A DNA stretch of 64,000 bases, from contig NC_092793.1 in assembly GCF_918797505.1 (NCBI RefSeq), forward strand, positions 69,745,660-69,809,659, in the 5' to 3' direction. The DNA is from Bemisia tabaci. Lineage: Eukaryota > Arthropoda > Insecta > Hemiptera > Aleyrodidae. Shown here piece after piece: positions 10,308 through 22,700 of the stretch. The notes beneath the pieces were generated by a model. That model saw nothing but the letters and a program-made list of their open reading frames with translations, had not been told where the DNA came from and did no database searches. Within the stretch, counting starts at the first letter, position 1, and each line of letters begins with the position of its first letter. Position numbers and translations under genes: made by a program.

Positions 10308-12050
10308 TATAGTGCTTCCACCAGCAGTGTTCGAAACTCACAGGCGCCGACGCGCCAAATGCGCCTAAGAAATTTGACGTGGCGCTTAAGAAAGAAGGTT
10401 CTGCGCCAACGTGGCCCCTAAAAATTTACCCTCCCCTTAAAAAAATATCCTATTTTTTCTGTTCGATGATTTTTTTAAATTTGGACGCACGGCACCGGAT
10501 TCTAACTTTTCACTAACTGCGCCGTAATATATAGGCAAAAAGTCAATTTGGCCCTTGAAAAATCTTCAATGGCCCATTAAAATCGAGCTTGATGGGCCAC
10601 ATTTATTTATTTATTTATTTTTACAAAAAAGAAAATTACAAAAATAATCACACTTAAACTGGCAGGATCCTCCAGTAAGCAATGCTGCTTGTGTGGAGGG
10701 CTGCATACATGGCTCCTGACTGTCAAAGGTGATTTTCAAACACTGGCCACCGGAAAGGTGCATCAAGTTCTGCCGCAGCACCAAAGAAAGCAACACGGAG
10801 AAGCAAGTTTGCGACCGAAACACAAGACGGTTTGGCCAATTATTGGCGTTTCCTAACTCTCGTTGAGAGATTGTTACCTGAAAATTTCAAGGAAAAGCAT
10901 TCATAACTTTCTTCGAAAAGAAAATTTCAATCGGGGGAAATTTGACAACACTCAAATGCTCATACGGCGTGGCATGGCTCCTCAGTGCAGCGGCATAGAT
11001 ATCTTATCGAATAAATATCCTGCATGCAGTGAGAATTTTCAATCAAACTGTATGATTCAACTTGAGGAAAGTTGAAACGCAAGAAAGTGTCATGTTCACT
11101 GGTCTTCACTGAAATCAACTCGAGAATGTCAACTCTGAAATCAACTAGATGTTTTCGCCATTTTTTTTTATTTTTATTTTTATTTTCATTTTTTTTTTTT
11201 TACTTTTTGTCAAAAAATTATTGACGACGTTGGTATCCAAATGCAGGAATAAGTTTCTGCACTACGTCTTGTAACTGTTTTTTACCGTTTGACGGGGAAC
11301 ATAGACCTCTCTCTTTCATAAGGGGTTAATCCGGAAAAGTTAACGAGATCTTTTCTCTTCGAGCCTCAAAAACAAAAGGAAGTTGATATTAAACAGCCAA
11401 AAACTGAGTTCTAGGGGTACCTGATTTCCGAATTTGCAGCCTAAATTTTTAAAAAATAATATTGACAACATAGTAATTAGTAAGAACTATTTTTGCTCCA
11501 CTGAGTGAACAGTATCTTTAAAGAATACAGAAGTATAGCCCAGCATGTGCTATTCGCCGTGTCACGTTTCAAAGCTTGATGTCTCAAACAAAATTAGAAG
11601 ACTCATTAACTCAAACCGATGACACTAGCGCCGAAGTGGTGAATCACTCGAACTAGAAGTCGAATTCTCAAGTCTACAAAGTATAATTTAAGCTAAAAAG
11701 AGAGGTCAAACTTTCACCTCAGCTCTCCGCTCTGTCCTTCATCAACCGATGGATCTAGATGGATAGGAGAAAGAGATAGGACAACAACATTGGAATGTGC
11801 GTAAGTTCATACCTCCCCCCCCTCCCCCGACAGCTAGATTGACGGGGAGGTAAATAGAGGAAGTTTTTAGTCGCGGCTACATTGCCGAATATCCCACAAC
11901 CGATATATACCATTAATCCAAGATAATGTTTCAATGTTGCCATTTTTGTGAGGGCGCGTTCGATGTTTTCGTTGAAAGCAATGTGAAGTGGGTGGATTTG
12001 GCGTGAAAAATGGAAACACTGTATTTAATTGAAGTGGAGATGTCGGTGCT
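10308..12050. other. Intergenic, no gene recognised
   Basis: AT-rich sequence with a degenerate relative of the 253-bp MITE (about 10860-10985, ending near CATACGGCGT) and poly-T tracts around 11160-11205. No exon-like ORF with splice sites was found. Confidence 0.45.
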
Positions 12051-12231
12051 GCAGATAAGAGGATGAGCTCTTCAGAGCGGAATCGCGGGTGTGTGTATTG
12101 GAATAGGTTGGTGTCGTGCTCGCCTTGGCGAGGATCGCTGTTCGTGTGATGCAACCGAGGTTTTAGTGGGATTATCCAAAGGTACCATTGTGCCGCCGCG
12201 GGTGTCATATTCTACGATGAACTTTCAAAAT
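12050..12231 (+). promoter_or_regulatory. Probable 5' UTR / promoter-proximal exon of the PPxY gene
   Basis: A locally GC- and CpG-rich stretch in AT-rich DNA ends in ATGAACTTTCAAAAT followed by the donor gtaagtact. It lies upstream of and in phase with the membrane-protein exons. The transcription start cannot be placed. Confidence 0.35.
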
Positions 12232-15200
12232 GTAAGTACTCTGTCACCTCTCCGCGCCCGGTCAAACTTACTTGAACGGCGCACAATGGATCGAGTCAAT
12301 AGGAGAGGTCGGACAAAATTTGGAAACTTTAAACGCTTGTGACACCGTTTAGGTAAGACTTTGAAGTTCTAAAAGTGGTCCTATTGGTTTCCTCGTGAAA
12401 TTTTCTTCAAGGAGCACCCCTTGAAGTTTAAAATGTGACGAAATGAACATAAAATGTGACGAAATAAACATAAAATTTTGAAATTTCAGTCAAAAAATTC
12501 ATGTCCGACCTCTCTAATTGACTCGATCCACTGTGTGGCGTCCTGCGTATTGGTCAGACCTGACTGATCATCGGGCTGATTATTAAATTTATAGACAAAA
12601 CTATGGACAAAGAAGACTAATAGAAAATGGAGCGATTCTGCTGGTGGAGGCGGGTGGTTGCAAAGGACATAGGAAGTAAGCAATAGACTAACTAACGGAA
12701 ACCATGAAAGAAATAGACTATAAAGTCTATAGTCTATAGACTATAGTCTATTTCTTTCATGCGGAAACCCACGAGAGTCCTCACGGTAAGTCCATAATTT
12801 GGACCGCGTTACGCAGAAAGGAACCAAGCCACATCAGCTATTGCCAAATTTAATTGGGCGACATAATTTTTTACATGAAAACGGTTTGTGCGGAATTTTT
12901 TTGTAAATTTCAGTGTAATATCTGCATAGTGCGAGACAAATTCCTTAATATGTTCAAAGGAATCCGTACAAACGCTCTCTTGTAAAAAATTGAATTGCCC
13001 GGTTAAATTTGGCAAAAGCTAGTTCCTTTCTGCTAAACGCGGTCCATTTCCCTCTTAATCAATGACAGCCATCCTTTTCAACCAATAGGCGCGCTCCATT
13101 TTCGTCGTCTCCTTTGTCTATCAATTTCAATAATTAATCCAAAGTCGGGGAACTTCAGCTTCAATCGGACGTATGTATGCTGGAAGGAACTATGTTACAC
13201 ACAAACCCTATGCACATAGCTCCTTTTAGCATAAATACGTCCAATTATCATACATGGCCCTAATTTCGGAGGGTTCCTCATGGGTTGTTTTTGGGTTTGA
13301 AAGTATAGAGTTAGCGTGGACTTGGTTAACTTTTTCTTCTTATTTTGTTTATCCCCGCTTGCGCGAATTTGCGACACATTTATGAGGCAGGGATTCATTC
13401 CTTAATTACCCATTCACAAACCAAAGGGCAATCACACCCAATTTCGGACCCTCGTGCCAATTTAAGCGGCCAGCCCCCCTATACAGAGAGCGAGCAACTC
13501 CGTCCGCCCCCTCCCCCTCCACAACGGATCATCATTTTTAAGTGGCGATAAATTTTAGTCTCAATAAATATGTTTTTCTTGAGTATTATGAACTATCTTG
13601 AAATGGAAAAAAACTAATACTTAAGATCTATAAGGAGGAACGGAATGTGTTTTGCATCTGATGCAACAAATACCTAATGACCGCTATTTCTTAGTCCAGT
13701 AAACCTCCGACTTACTAGTCCCAAAGGTAGGGGAACACATGTTCAGATTCTGAAGCACAACAAAAGAGTGACATTGATTACCATCAGTGGCAATCGCATC
13801 GTGAATATAATAGAGTTTAATCGAAGAGGAATTGCGAGGGAGTTTCGGTTTTCACGATTTTGAGTCGAATGTTGCCTATCCTCTAAATTCAAGGCACCGA
13901 AAATAATGAAACTTTTTTGGGATGAAGTTGCGATCCTCGAGTGGTTGTACTATGCTTAGCGTCTCAGTTCTGGGTAGTAAAAATTATCTGCTGTAAGTAA
14001 TGAAAATGGTAGATCGATCAAATGCAATGGTGATTGAGGATTTGAATCTTAAGGCAATATCATTTTGATCGACAGAAACTTTAGTTCACCTTTATTCTCC
14101 TTGGAAAACATTACATAAGAAGTTGAAAAAAATGCAATTTTCCAACTTACTATGACACTTTTGCTCAAAGTGCAAAAATGATAATGATACAAATCATCTG
14201 AAGAGACTCATAAAATAATCGACAGCGCTTGGTTCACAGATTACGATGATCTCATTTTACGCCAAGTTGGAGACTGAAAGAGGGAAAGGCAAGAAGGAGG
14301 AAGTATCAAAACAAAAAATTTGATACGATAACCCAACGAAATTAAAATCCTAAAAAGGTGATTCTTTTTCTGGTAAAACAAAATAAAATGTGAGCGGAAT
14401 TTTGCGATGTCATCGTTATGAGTCAGTCGCGCTGGTCTCAGAATCGTTTTTTCGTAGTTTTGGCATATAGAGTAGCAATAAAAAATGAAATCTGTTCATC
14501 CCAAGAAGCTTTTCTCAACGGAAAAATCGCTATACATTGCGATTTTATCGGCGATATAATTATTCGAAAAAAAAATCGCAATCAATGGCGATTTTATCCA
14601 CGAAAATTGATCACGATTTTATCGAACCAGAAATGGCAATGTGTAGCGAATTGATCGCAATATATAGCAATTATTAATGCGATATAATACCTCAATATAT
14701 TGCCACCGATATAATGGCGATAATCAACCGATAAAATTGCTATTTATCGCGATCACTGCTACTTGGGATGAGCCAATTTTTCACGTCCAATATTAACGGA
14801 TGAATACAGCTCATCTAAAAAAAAAGGCGTATGACGGTGGACACAGATCGCAATATAATTTTTACTAATCTTCCAGTTCAAACTATTCAACCACAATTTT
14901 GTGACTAGTGCAACTGACCCATCGAAGGTACGTATTATTAGACTTCGGCCAGGGTAATGAAAACAAAATGTAAAGTATGCATGTGGATAATGGGTCATGT
15001 TCTGTTGGTATTATAGGATGGGCGATGGTCCCTTGGCATTGGCATGGGTCTGTTCCTCCTGGCAATCACAATCAGCTCCCTGTTGGTAATTAGCGTGTGC
15101 CAGCAAAATGCTTACGTCTGGCTGGGAATTGTGATGGTGTCAATCATATTTCTCACAACATTCACTTGCACGACGCAGGTCCCCATCCTCTGGGCGCAGG

Positions 15201-18065
15201 AAACAGATTCGCGCGAAAATTCTGTTGTAGAGGTCAGTATATTTCCTTCCTCTAATGACCGATTGTGAACTATCAGTTGCATGACATAATATGATAATTG
15301 AAAAGGGTTATTTGAAGAGGGGTTTAACCGCCATATAATCAGAAATTGAGTTTTCGACTACTATTCGAGTACTATTAGACATGACCTCAAAATAAACTCT
15401 AATCGTTTGGTATGATGCTCATAATATGTGTCCCAAGTGAGCCTGCCATTTCACGACGATACCACTATACCATCACGTGGGAACTCGCAATGCCTACGCT
15501 GAAATTGAGGGCGAACAGACACGATGTTAATATTATTATCTACTACGGCCGTTTGGTAAATTTTTAGATATGTTCCGAGTAATCGTGCGATGGATTGCGA
15601 TAATGCTCCTATCCCACCTCTATCTTATTCTCTTATTTTTCCTCTTTCTCGCAGCTTCTTCAATTCTTCAAATAATTATGAAAAAACAAACATAAATGTG
15701 GTTAATAATTTTAACTTCCACCGTCGCGCCGCGCCGACCGCGCTCAGTTGGCGCAATGCGTGAAGTATTCATGCAGTCTTGTAGGCGCTATGCGTTTCAC
15801 GCCGACCGCTGCTGACCTCACTGATTGGCGCAATGCGTGAAGTATTCATGCAGTCTTGTAGGCGCTATGCGTTTCAAGCCGACTGCTGCTGACCCATGTT
15901 TGCGCAATGCGTGCAGTATTCATGCAGTCTTGTAGGCGCTATGCGTTTCAAGCCGACTGCTGCTGACCGCAGTGTGTTTGACGCAATGCGTGCAGTATTC
16001 ATGCAGTCTTGTAGGCGCTATGCGTTTCATGCCGACCGCCTCACCGCTCCGTTCCAGGTCAAATTGTGTATTTGGTTTCTCTCTTAACTCGACTAACTAA
16101 AGGTGTTGTCTCTTGTATCACCGAAAGACGACAAAATTAGTAATTACTACCTATACAATCACACTCAAGAAATGAGAGATTTTGTTGCCTTTTCTCGTTT
16201 GTAATTTATTTTCTGAATCCGATTTTTTCCTCTCTTTTTTTGATACCTACATTCAAAAAGATTGCAAAATTTGCCGCCCCCTACATTTTGCCGCCGGGCC
16301 GCCCATATGGCCACCCCCTTAATCCGGCCCTGCATAAAATTACTCAGATTGGTGGCAAAATTGTAAACAATTTCCAGGGTGGCCCCCGCACCCCCTCCTA
16401 CTGGGAGCGGTCCCCCGTAGATAGTCCGCAATAATGGGGGCCCACTGGCTGATCCAGCTCTGAGATCCATCAAAACATGTGAGGACGCCTGCGCAAGTGA
16501 GGAAGCAAAATTTTAATTACTTGGAAAATGATGATTTCACCAATCATTTTTAAATAAGAGGAAATTATTTTTCGATCAATTTCTCTGCCCCTCCTCGTGT
16601 GACACGGTGCAGCGGCGGGTTGTACAGCGAGAAACCGAGCGCCTTCAATTCTCCACTTATCTCCACCATGACATCTCTCGCGAATGAATGCGTTGGATTC
16701 GAGTATATATGGTGCTTCAGTTTCAATTTCGCGATGTGCTGAGCACGATTTGTAGATCAATTACTCGTACCTTAGAGATGTCTTTATATTATAAACGAGG
16801 GATTGAAGGCGTCCAGCCATTTTGGATCGCGGAACAACCCGTCGCGCGTCGTCGCACAGTGGATCGAGTCAATTAAAGAGGTCAGACATGAAATTTTTGA
16901 CTGAAACTGCGAATTTTCATGTATATTCCGTCACATTTTAAATATTAAGGGGTGTTTTTAGAGGACGATTTCATGAGGAAACCAATGAAACCACTGTTAG
17001 AACCTCGAAGTTTGGCATAAACGGAGTCATGAGAGTTTAAAGTTTCCAAATTTTGTCCGACCTTCCCCATTGACTCGATCCACTGTTCGTCGCTGCGCCG
17101 CGGGTGAAGTGGCGAGTCAAAACGCCTTCATCTCCGTGCGTATGCAACACGGACATCTGTGAAGCTCGAAAGGTTGTATCCGGTCGTATAATGAAATTAG
17201 TTTCACGTTCGTCGCGTGCGATACTACTTAAGGGCGCGTTGCTTGTTCGTACACCCTCAACTTAATTCCGGCGTAACGTGCTATGCCGATGAAGTAAATT
17301 AAGAATTAGTGTTTTTTTTTTTTTTTTTTTAACAGGACATCGTCAATTTTCCAAAAAATCCATTGTATAAATGTATTACAACGTTAACGGTCCTCAAAAT
17401 TGCACAAAACGTATCAGAGCAAGATTTTTAGAATTCTCTGAAGCCTGCATTAATGAGTCATCCATTGTTTGCTATAAATAATATTTCTCTCACTGCTTCT
17501 TAGACTGAAATAATTGATCATCAGTAGGCAATTCAAAGCATTTTTTCCCCTCTTTTTTCAGGGTGATCCTGCACATAATTTATCACCATATTGGATTCGA
17601 GTGACAGATTTACCACCCAGTTACTCAGTGGCAACTTCACACCATGTGATGGCCTTCAGAGGAGAAAATGTTGAGCCACCTCCCTATTCAACCGTGATTC
17701 TTCAAACACCGAACATAACTTACGGCCACAGCAACCCTGTTTTTAACTATAATGAGCCAGATGTGGCTAGTTTACAACAGGTGACCGCGCACAGGCCACC
17801 TGCAGAGAAAAGCTGTGCAAACCAGCCATATTTGTGTGAAAGGTGCCATCATGAGACAAATTCAGTCCCTCAAGGAAAGACTGAGAAAACATCAGACAGT
17901 GGCAGGTCGTTGACCTCAGAGTCTCAGCCATCAGATAGACTTGCCGAAAATCAAAACAACAATCATAGTCAAGCGAATGAAGTTCTACCCCCTGATAGAC
18001 CGACTGACCCAGCAGTTTTGCTATCAAAAGAAACACATCCTCAGTCGCAAAGTATTCAAGAGTAA
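12217..18065 (+). CDS. Two-pass membrane protein with two PPxY motifs
   Basis: Model of three exons: 12217-12231 (ATG, five codons, strong donor gtaagt), 15017-15232 and 17562-18065 (stop), all joined in phase 0, giving 244 aa. The last two exons are well supported: tag|GAT..GAG|gtcagt and tttcag|GGT. The first is a phase-compatible guess. Hydrophobic segments lie at about residues 12-33 and 39-57, separated by a short loop. The soluble tail starts with LPPSY (94-98) and PPPY (116-119), then a CERCHH cluster and a Ser/Pro/Gln-rich end. PPxY motifs bind WW domains, typically of Nedd4-family ubiquitin ligases, so an adaptor or ligase-regulated membrane protein is plausible. I do not recognise the family. 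Introns host several MITEs and a minisatellite element. Confidence 0.62.
12283..12536. repeat. TIR element, TGGATCGAGTCAAT family, copy 1
   Basis: The ends are CAATGGATCGAGTCAAT and ATTGACTCGATCCACTG. The internal sequence, with GTCGGACAAAATTTGGAAAC and TTTAAAATGTGACG, is shared in inverted orientation with 16856-17090. It lies in the first intron of the PPxY gene. Confidence 0.75.
12703..12761. repeat. 59-bp perfect-arm palindrome flanked by 7-bp duplication
   Basis: The arms CATGAAAGAAATAGACTATA and TATAGTCTATTTCTTTCATG are exact complements around a TAGTCTATAGAC core. CGGAAAC lies immediately on both sides, which looks like a target-site duplication of a very small insertion. Confidence 0.75.
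13167..13242. repeat. Hairpin mini-element, copy 3
   Basis: GGACGTATGTATGCTGGAAG to CTTTTAGCATAAATACGTCC, 76 bp, around CTATGT..ACATAG. Same family as 669-749 and 829-904. Confidence 0.72.
14496..14771. repeat. TIR element with internal GCGAT/ATATA repeats
   Basis: The ends TCATCCCAAGAAGC and GCTACTTGGGATGA form short inverted repeats. The interior repeats variants of GCGATTTTATC, ATATATAGC and GCGATATAAT. It lies in the first intron of the PPxY gene. Confidence 0.55.
15676..16332 (+). mobile_element. Minisatellite-carrying dispersed element, copy A
   Basis: Begins near AACAAACATAAATGTGGTTA. It carries four 74-79 bp monomers (15751-16050), a unique tail with TTTGGTTTCTCTCTTAACTC and GAAATGAGAGATTTTGT, and ends in ACCCCCTTAATCCGGCCCTG. 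The end complement, CAGGGCCGGATTAAGG, resembles a hAT-type terminus. Relatives: 42170-42868 (minus) and 50775-51419. No ORF is present. Confidence 0.7.
15751..16050 (+). repeat. Minisatellite, four monomers of 74-79 bp
   Basis: Monomers start at 15751, 15828, 15902 and 15981. Each contains CGCAATGCGTG(A/C)AGTATT, CATGCAGTCTTGTAGGCGCT and ATGCGTTTCA. They are very similar to the arrays at 42530-42735 and 50930-51105. Confidence 0.9.
16856..17090. repeat. TIR element, TGGATCGAGTCAAT family, copy 2
   Basis: ACAGTGGATCGAGTCAATT to ATTGACTCGATCCACTGT. TCGTCGC directly flanks both ends, a probable 7-8 bp target duplication. It is in inverted orientation to the copy at 12283-12536. Confidence 0.78.
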
Positions 18066-18414
18066 TTACATAGTCTGTGATAATAGATAAGTAGGCTTAC
18101 TGACATAATTTTAAGTTCAATCCAGACGTTTCAGGTAAAATTAAAAAGTTTGACTTTTATTGAGTTCAAACACTTTCCTCAGTTTTGGGGAATAAGAAAA
18201 TCTCCCCAGATAGTCAAGGAAACATTGTTGAGTGTCTCCTCATAAACGTTAAGTGTAAATATGGGCATATTTTAATCGATAGCAAATAATTTGTACCTAG
18301 AACTTGAAAAATGCCTAGTGAATCCAGACATTGATATACTATTGAATGTTACTTTTTGTACTTTTTTGTGTGCTGTGATGTACTTTTGACGTTGAAATGT
18401 ACATGCCAAGAATT

Positions 18415-18420
18415 ATTAAA
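18415..18420 (+). terminator. Candidate poly(A) signal of the PPxY gene
   Basis: ATTAAA lies about 350 bp after the stop codon at 18065 and is the first strong candidate downstream. Confidence 0.35.
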
Positions 18421-18715
18421 ACAAAGTCAAAGGATTTTTTAAAGTTCTAAACCTGAATACTGAGTATTATTTATTAGAGGTGTTAAAGTTACTACAAGTG
18501 CAGGCTTCTAAAATAATATGGATCAATTTTCCTCCCCATTCATACTGAGCAGGCGCAATATGATTCTGTTTACCTCTTAAAAAATCATTAAATTGTGTAT
18601 TTCTTGCCAAGATCATGCTAAATTAGTGATAAATCTGAGAGGGCTGAGAAACATTATTAACTGAGACTGATATTTTTGCTAGGAATTTGGCACTTATGGT
18701 GCCACACTTTTAAAA

Positions 18716-18784
18716 TGCCATAATGGACAGTGCCACAATGGACAGTGCCACAATGGACCAAATGCCACAATGGACAATGCCACA
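18716..18784. repeat. Short tandem repeat GCCACAATGGACA(GT)
   Basis: Four to five imperfect copies of a 13-17 bp unit (GCCACAATGGACAGT and variants). It lies between the convergent PPxY and PSMD4 genes; the rest of 18421-19757 is AT-rich 3' flank with no other gene. Confidence 0.75.
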
Positions 18785-19757
18785 CATAAAAACATAAATT
18801 CAATTTATACTAATTTCCCAGCGGTCTTGAAGGCAAAATAAACTGAATTTAGCTCCTTTCTGACTACATTCTAAGCAAGTTTGGCAAACTTGCAAACAGT
18901 CAAACTGTTTGACTAAATACTTAAATATCAAGTATATCAAGTTCAGCGTCAACTTTAGATAAGCTTGCTTTTTTTTTACAATCCTAAATCAAAGAGAAAA
19001 AGCATTATCCACAACAGCCAAAAAGCTGATTTCTTTGTATCCAATCCTAGGTCCAAGAGAAAAAGTACATACTATCTTTAATAGCAAGAATACTGCTGAG
19101 AACAACATGTTATGAGCTGCTACAAATACAGACTTCATAAAATACACTGACGTTTGTTGATACAAAAATGTGTTCATTGTTGTTATTACTGAAAACATGC
19201 TTCAACTTTGGTAGTATTAAAGAGACTTCATACCACTTTAACGGTACTTTAATTTTTGTTTGTTTGTTAATTTATTTTTTTAAATTTAGTTCAAGAAAAT
19301 GTGAAAGGCGATTTTGAGGGGAGCAAATTTTAAAGGTAAGGACAAAAACATATCAAATTAACAGCTCATTCATAGAACAGTTTTTATTCTTATGTAAATA
19401 CAAAAGATACAAAAAAGACCGAATGGGGGACTGAAATGTCCGAATTTTATCCAATGCAATCCTGCGGACTTCAGGTAGCCCCTGCCTCAAAAAGAGTTTG
19501 GTTTGGTACAAAATACTATTTTTCTGTCCTCCCTGGACTCAATTGATGACTTAATAAAGGAAGTTTCTAGAAAATTTATTAAATAAGCGAACAAAAAATT
19601 CAAGGATGAAATCAGAAAAAAACTTCCATGTAAAGATTTCAATGAACAATTCAAAGACATAATCATGCCCTTCAATGTTTATGAAGAATGAATGTAGAAT
19701 TGGTTAATTTAAAAATTACAAACTAATATTTTATGTAAAAAGAAACAAGAATATATA

Positions 19758-22700
19758 TTACTTTTTCTCAGCATCATCTGATTTCTTACTATCTCCACCT
19801 TTCGTGTCCTTCTTCTCTTTCTTGTCGGATGTGAGTGAGTCAACTGCTTGACGTACGGCTTCACTTTGTGGATCGACTCCGGGGAGATTTTCCAACACAC
19901 TTTGTAGGAACATGGGATCACTCATGACTTCAGAATAATCCATTTCCTCATCCTCTTTCTTTGCAGCTGTAGTCGACGATGAGGACTCACCAGCAGGTTC
20001 CTCTGCACAAAATTAAAACAAAGAAATGATAAATTAAGGGCATATCATGACTCATATAATTACTACATAATTATAATAGTAAAATTATCATAAAAATTCA
20101 TTGGAATTAGAGCCCAACATCAAGCCTACTTGAAGCGATTTGTTGGAATTAAAGCTTGCTTTTAAGTAAATTTAAACACTTTTTTTTTCTATTGTACTCT
20201 TTGTCCTGTCTTGATTCGATCAAAATAGGTGAAAAACTGATTCAGAGCTGTAATGATAAATTAACGTTCTTGAGATACAGTATAATTTTTTACTGCCGAA
20301 AACGCGAATCTTGATGTTTCTACTAGATTTCCTGACAGTTCATCAAAAATATTTTTTAAACTAATGCTATGGCCCGAAAATGCATCTTAGTCCTTAAAAT
20401 TAATTCCCTGTCTAGTAATATTAATAGACAATAGGTATGCGAACAATTTTTGCTCTGCTGAATAATCAAGTTCCCAAAGATACACACCATTGCAGTTTCA
20501 CCGACAAAATGTGATATCGAACTGTATTTACTTAAATTATGATATGAAAACTGCGCTCCTAGCTGAAGCAAAAAAAACTTACGCGACTCTTGCATTGACA
20601 TTTGCATAGCAAAAGCAATTTGCTCATCCTCAGACATGTTGGTGAAGTCCAAAGATTGAAGAGACACAGGGTTCGCTGGTTTGGCAGCAGTTGCAGCAGC
20701 TGGAGAAGGTGGATCCAGGGACATGGCAAGAGCGCGTTCTAACTCACTTTGGGTTCCTAAAATTTTGTAAAGAAAAAAGTCTGCATAAAATACATTTAAA
20801 AAACTCCACTTGATAGTATGAAATTTGATTGTTTCAATCTTGGTCTACCAAAATTTACTTGAGCTTTTCACAAAAGTCAAAATTAAAACAATAAAATTAG
20901 TTCAAACTAACTGAAGAATTGCAAACAAACATGTTGCAAAACACTACCATTGAAAGTAATGCTAAAATCAATGAAGTCTAATTTGGAATAACTAAAGCAT
21001 AAATGTTCTCTGGGTTGGCTTACAGTAAATTAAATTATTCATGCATGATGCTTGAGAATTCAACGTTTCCACTCTTCTTCATTTTACAATTCCCACACTT
21101 CTCATTCACTCCAAAATGTTTGAATTCTTTCATATTCCCTGGCCATCAAACTAAACTTCTTTGCTCCTTATTATGCTGCCTTTTGCTATTTAAATATCTC
21201 CACTTTCTGGAGGTTCAACTTATGAGAAAAGGCACTTTGAGGATATTTGCACTCTATCAATGGCACCGATTGAAGTTGCTGAGCTGGTGCCCAATTCACA
21301 AAATTACATGACTTTTCCGGGTCACCATAAATTATAGAACCTTCCAGGTTTTCTAGACCACTGAAAACCCTCAAATCTGAATAGAAAAAATTCAGAAACA
21401 AATTTTCTTTCTTACGAAAAATATTGCAAGTTTTTTTCTTTTAAAACTTTCAAAAGTTAAAACTCCCATAAAAATCTTAAAGCTACCACCTTATACAACT
21501 GAAAAATTTAACCATCTCTGGTGCGGTCTAGAATAATCTATCAATGTATAATAAAACATAAAAAAAATCTAAAACAATTTGAACAACCATAAACCAGAAC
21601 TAATCATCTAGAACTAACCTTCTTTATTTGTTTCCGTGCTTGTCTGCGTTTCTGTTTTACGCGCATCTTGCTCCTGTCTTTGACGTTGCTCTTCCATTGA
21701 TACTCGCAATGCCTGTAGGTAGAAAAGTTAAATCATTTTTTTTAAGAAGACATAATCTTAGCAGACATGATGATTTTTGGGTCAACTGACCTCTCTGTAT
21801 CTAAGATCTCTCTAACTCTCTTTGTTTGCCAATCAAAAATTTTGAATGTATTCTTTCATAATTTCCTTTTTCTTTTTTTTTTCTATCAAAAGACGAGGTT
21901 TCAATATTCATCACCAACAAAGTTCAAGAGAATATCAATTTAAAAGGGGAAAAAACAACCTTATTTAATAGCGTGCTTTGGTGCTTGGCACCAACAAAAT
22001 GTTAGATGAGATATCATGTTCATTAAATGAAAAATTCATAAAAAAAATAAGTGGATATGTATATTGCATTAAAGATATCAATTTTCTCAAATAGAGTAAA
22101 AACGGGCATATTTACTAATCGTAGATTAAATGGCATATTTTTTTAATTTTAAATATAATGTTACCGATTCAGTTGGATACATACCAATGCTAATTCTGGA
22201 TCTTCGTTCGGGTCAACTCCAAATTCATAGCCGCCTGTACCAAAACCACTTGGACCAGCACCATCTTCACCCTGAAATAAAATAAATGTAAATATTTGAA
22301 TTAAATGAGTATCTGCAAGATTAAAAGTCATCAATTTTTGGTGACTTTGAGTTCACAGTATCTCAACATTCATGAGGAGACACTCTATACACATTCTGAA
22401 GCAAAAAAAGAAACATTCCCCTGATGATTCATACCCTTTTTTAAGGAAAGGGATAACTTTACAGTGTCCTCCAAATTCTGTATGTAATCCTTAGAAATGA
22501 TGGTTTACCACCGTTTTAGCATGCAATGCAATGAAGACAATTGCAGATCATAAGATTCCTTGTTATATATATTTCTTTGCACAATTTTTTCCCCTGAAGA
22601 TAGATATTTCTTTCTCTCAATATATATATATTTTTTTCTTTGTCATATTTGTGATGACACGAGAATTTATTTTAAGCTGCCAACATCGATATCAGATTCT

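Noticed and set aside
15731..16050. CRISPR array
   Set aside because: The repeats are directly adjacent minisatellite monomers with diverged but non-unique sequence between cores, in a eukaryotic intron.
17767..18036. Minus-strand ORF opposite the PPxY exon
   Set aside because: Antisense shadow of a supported exon, with no splice or homology support.
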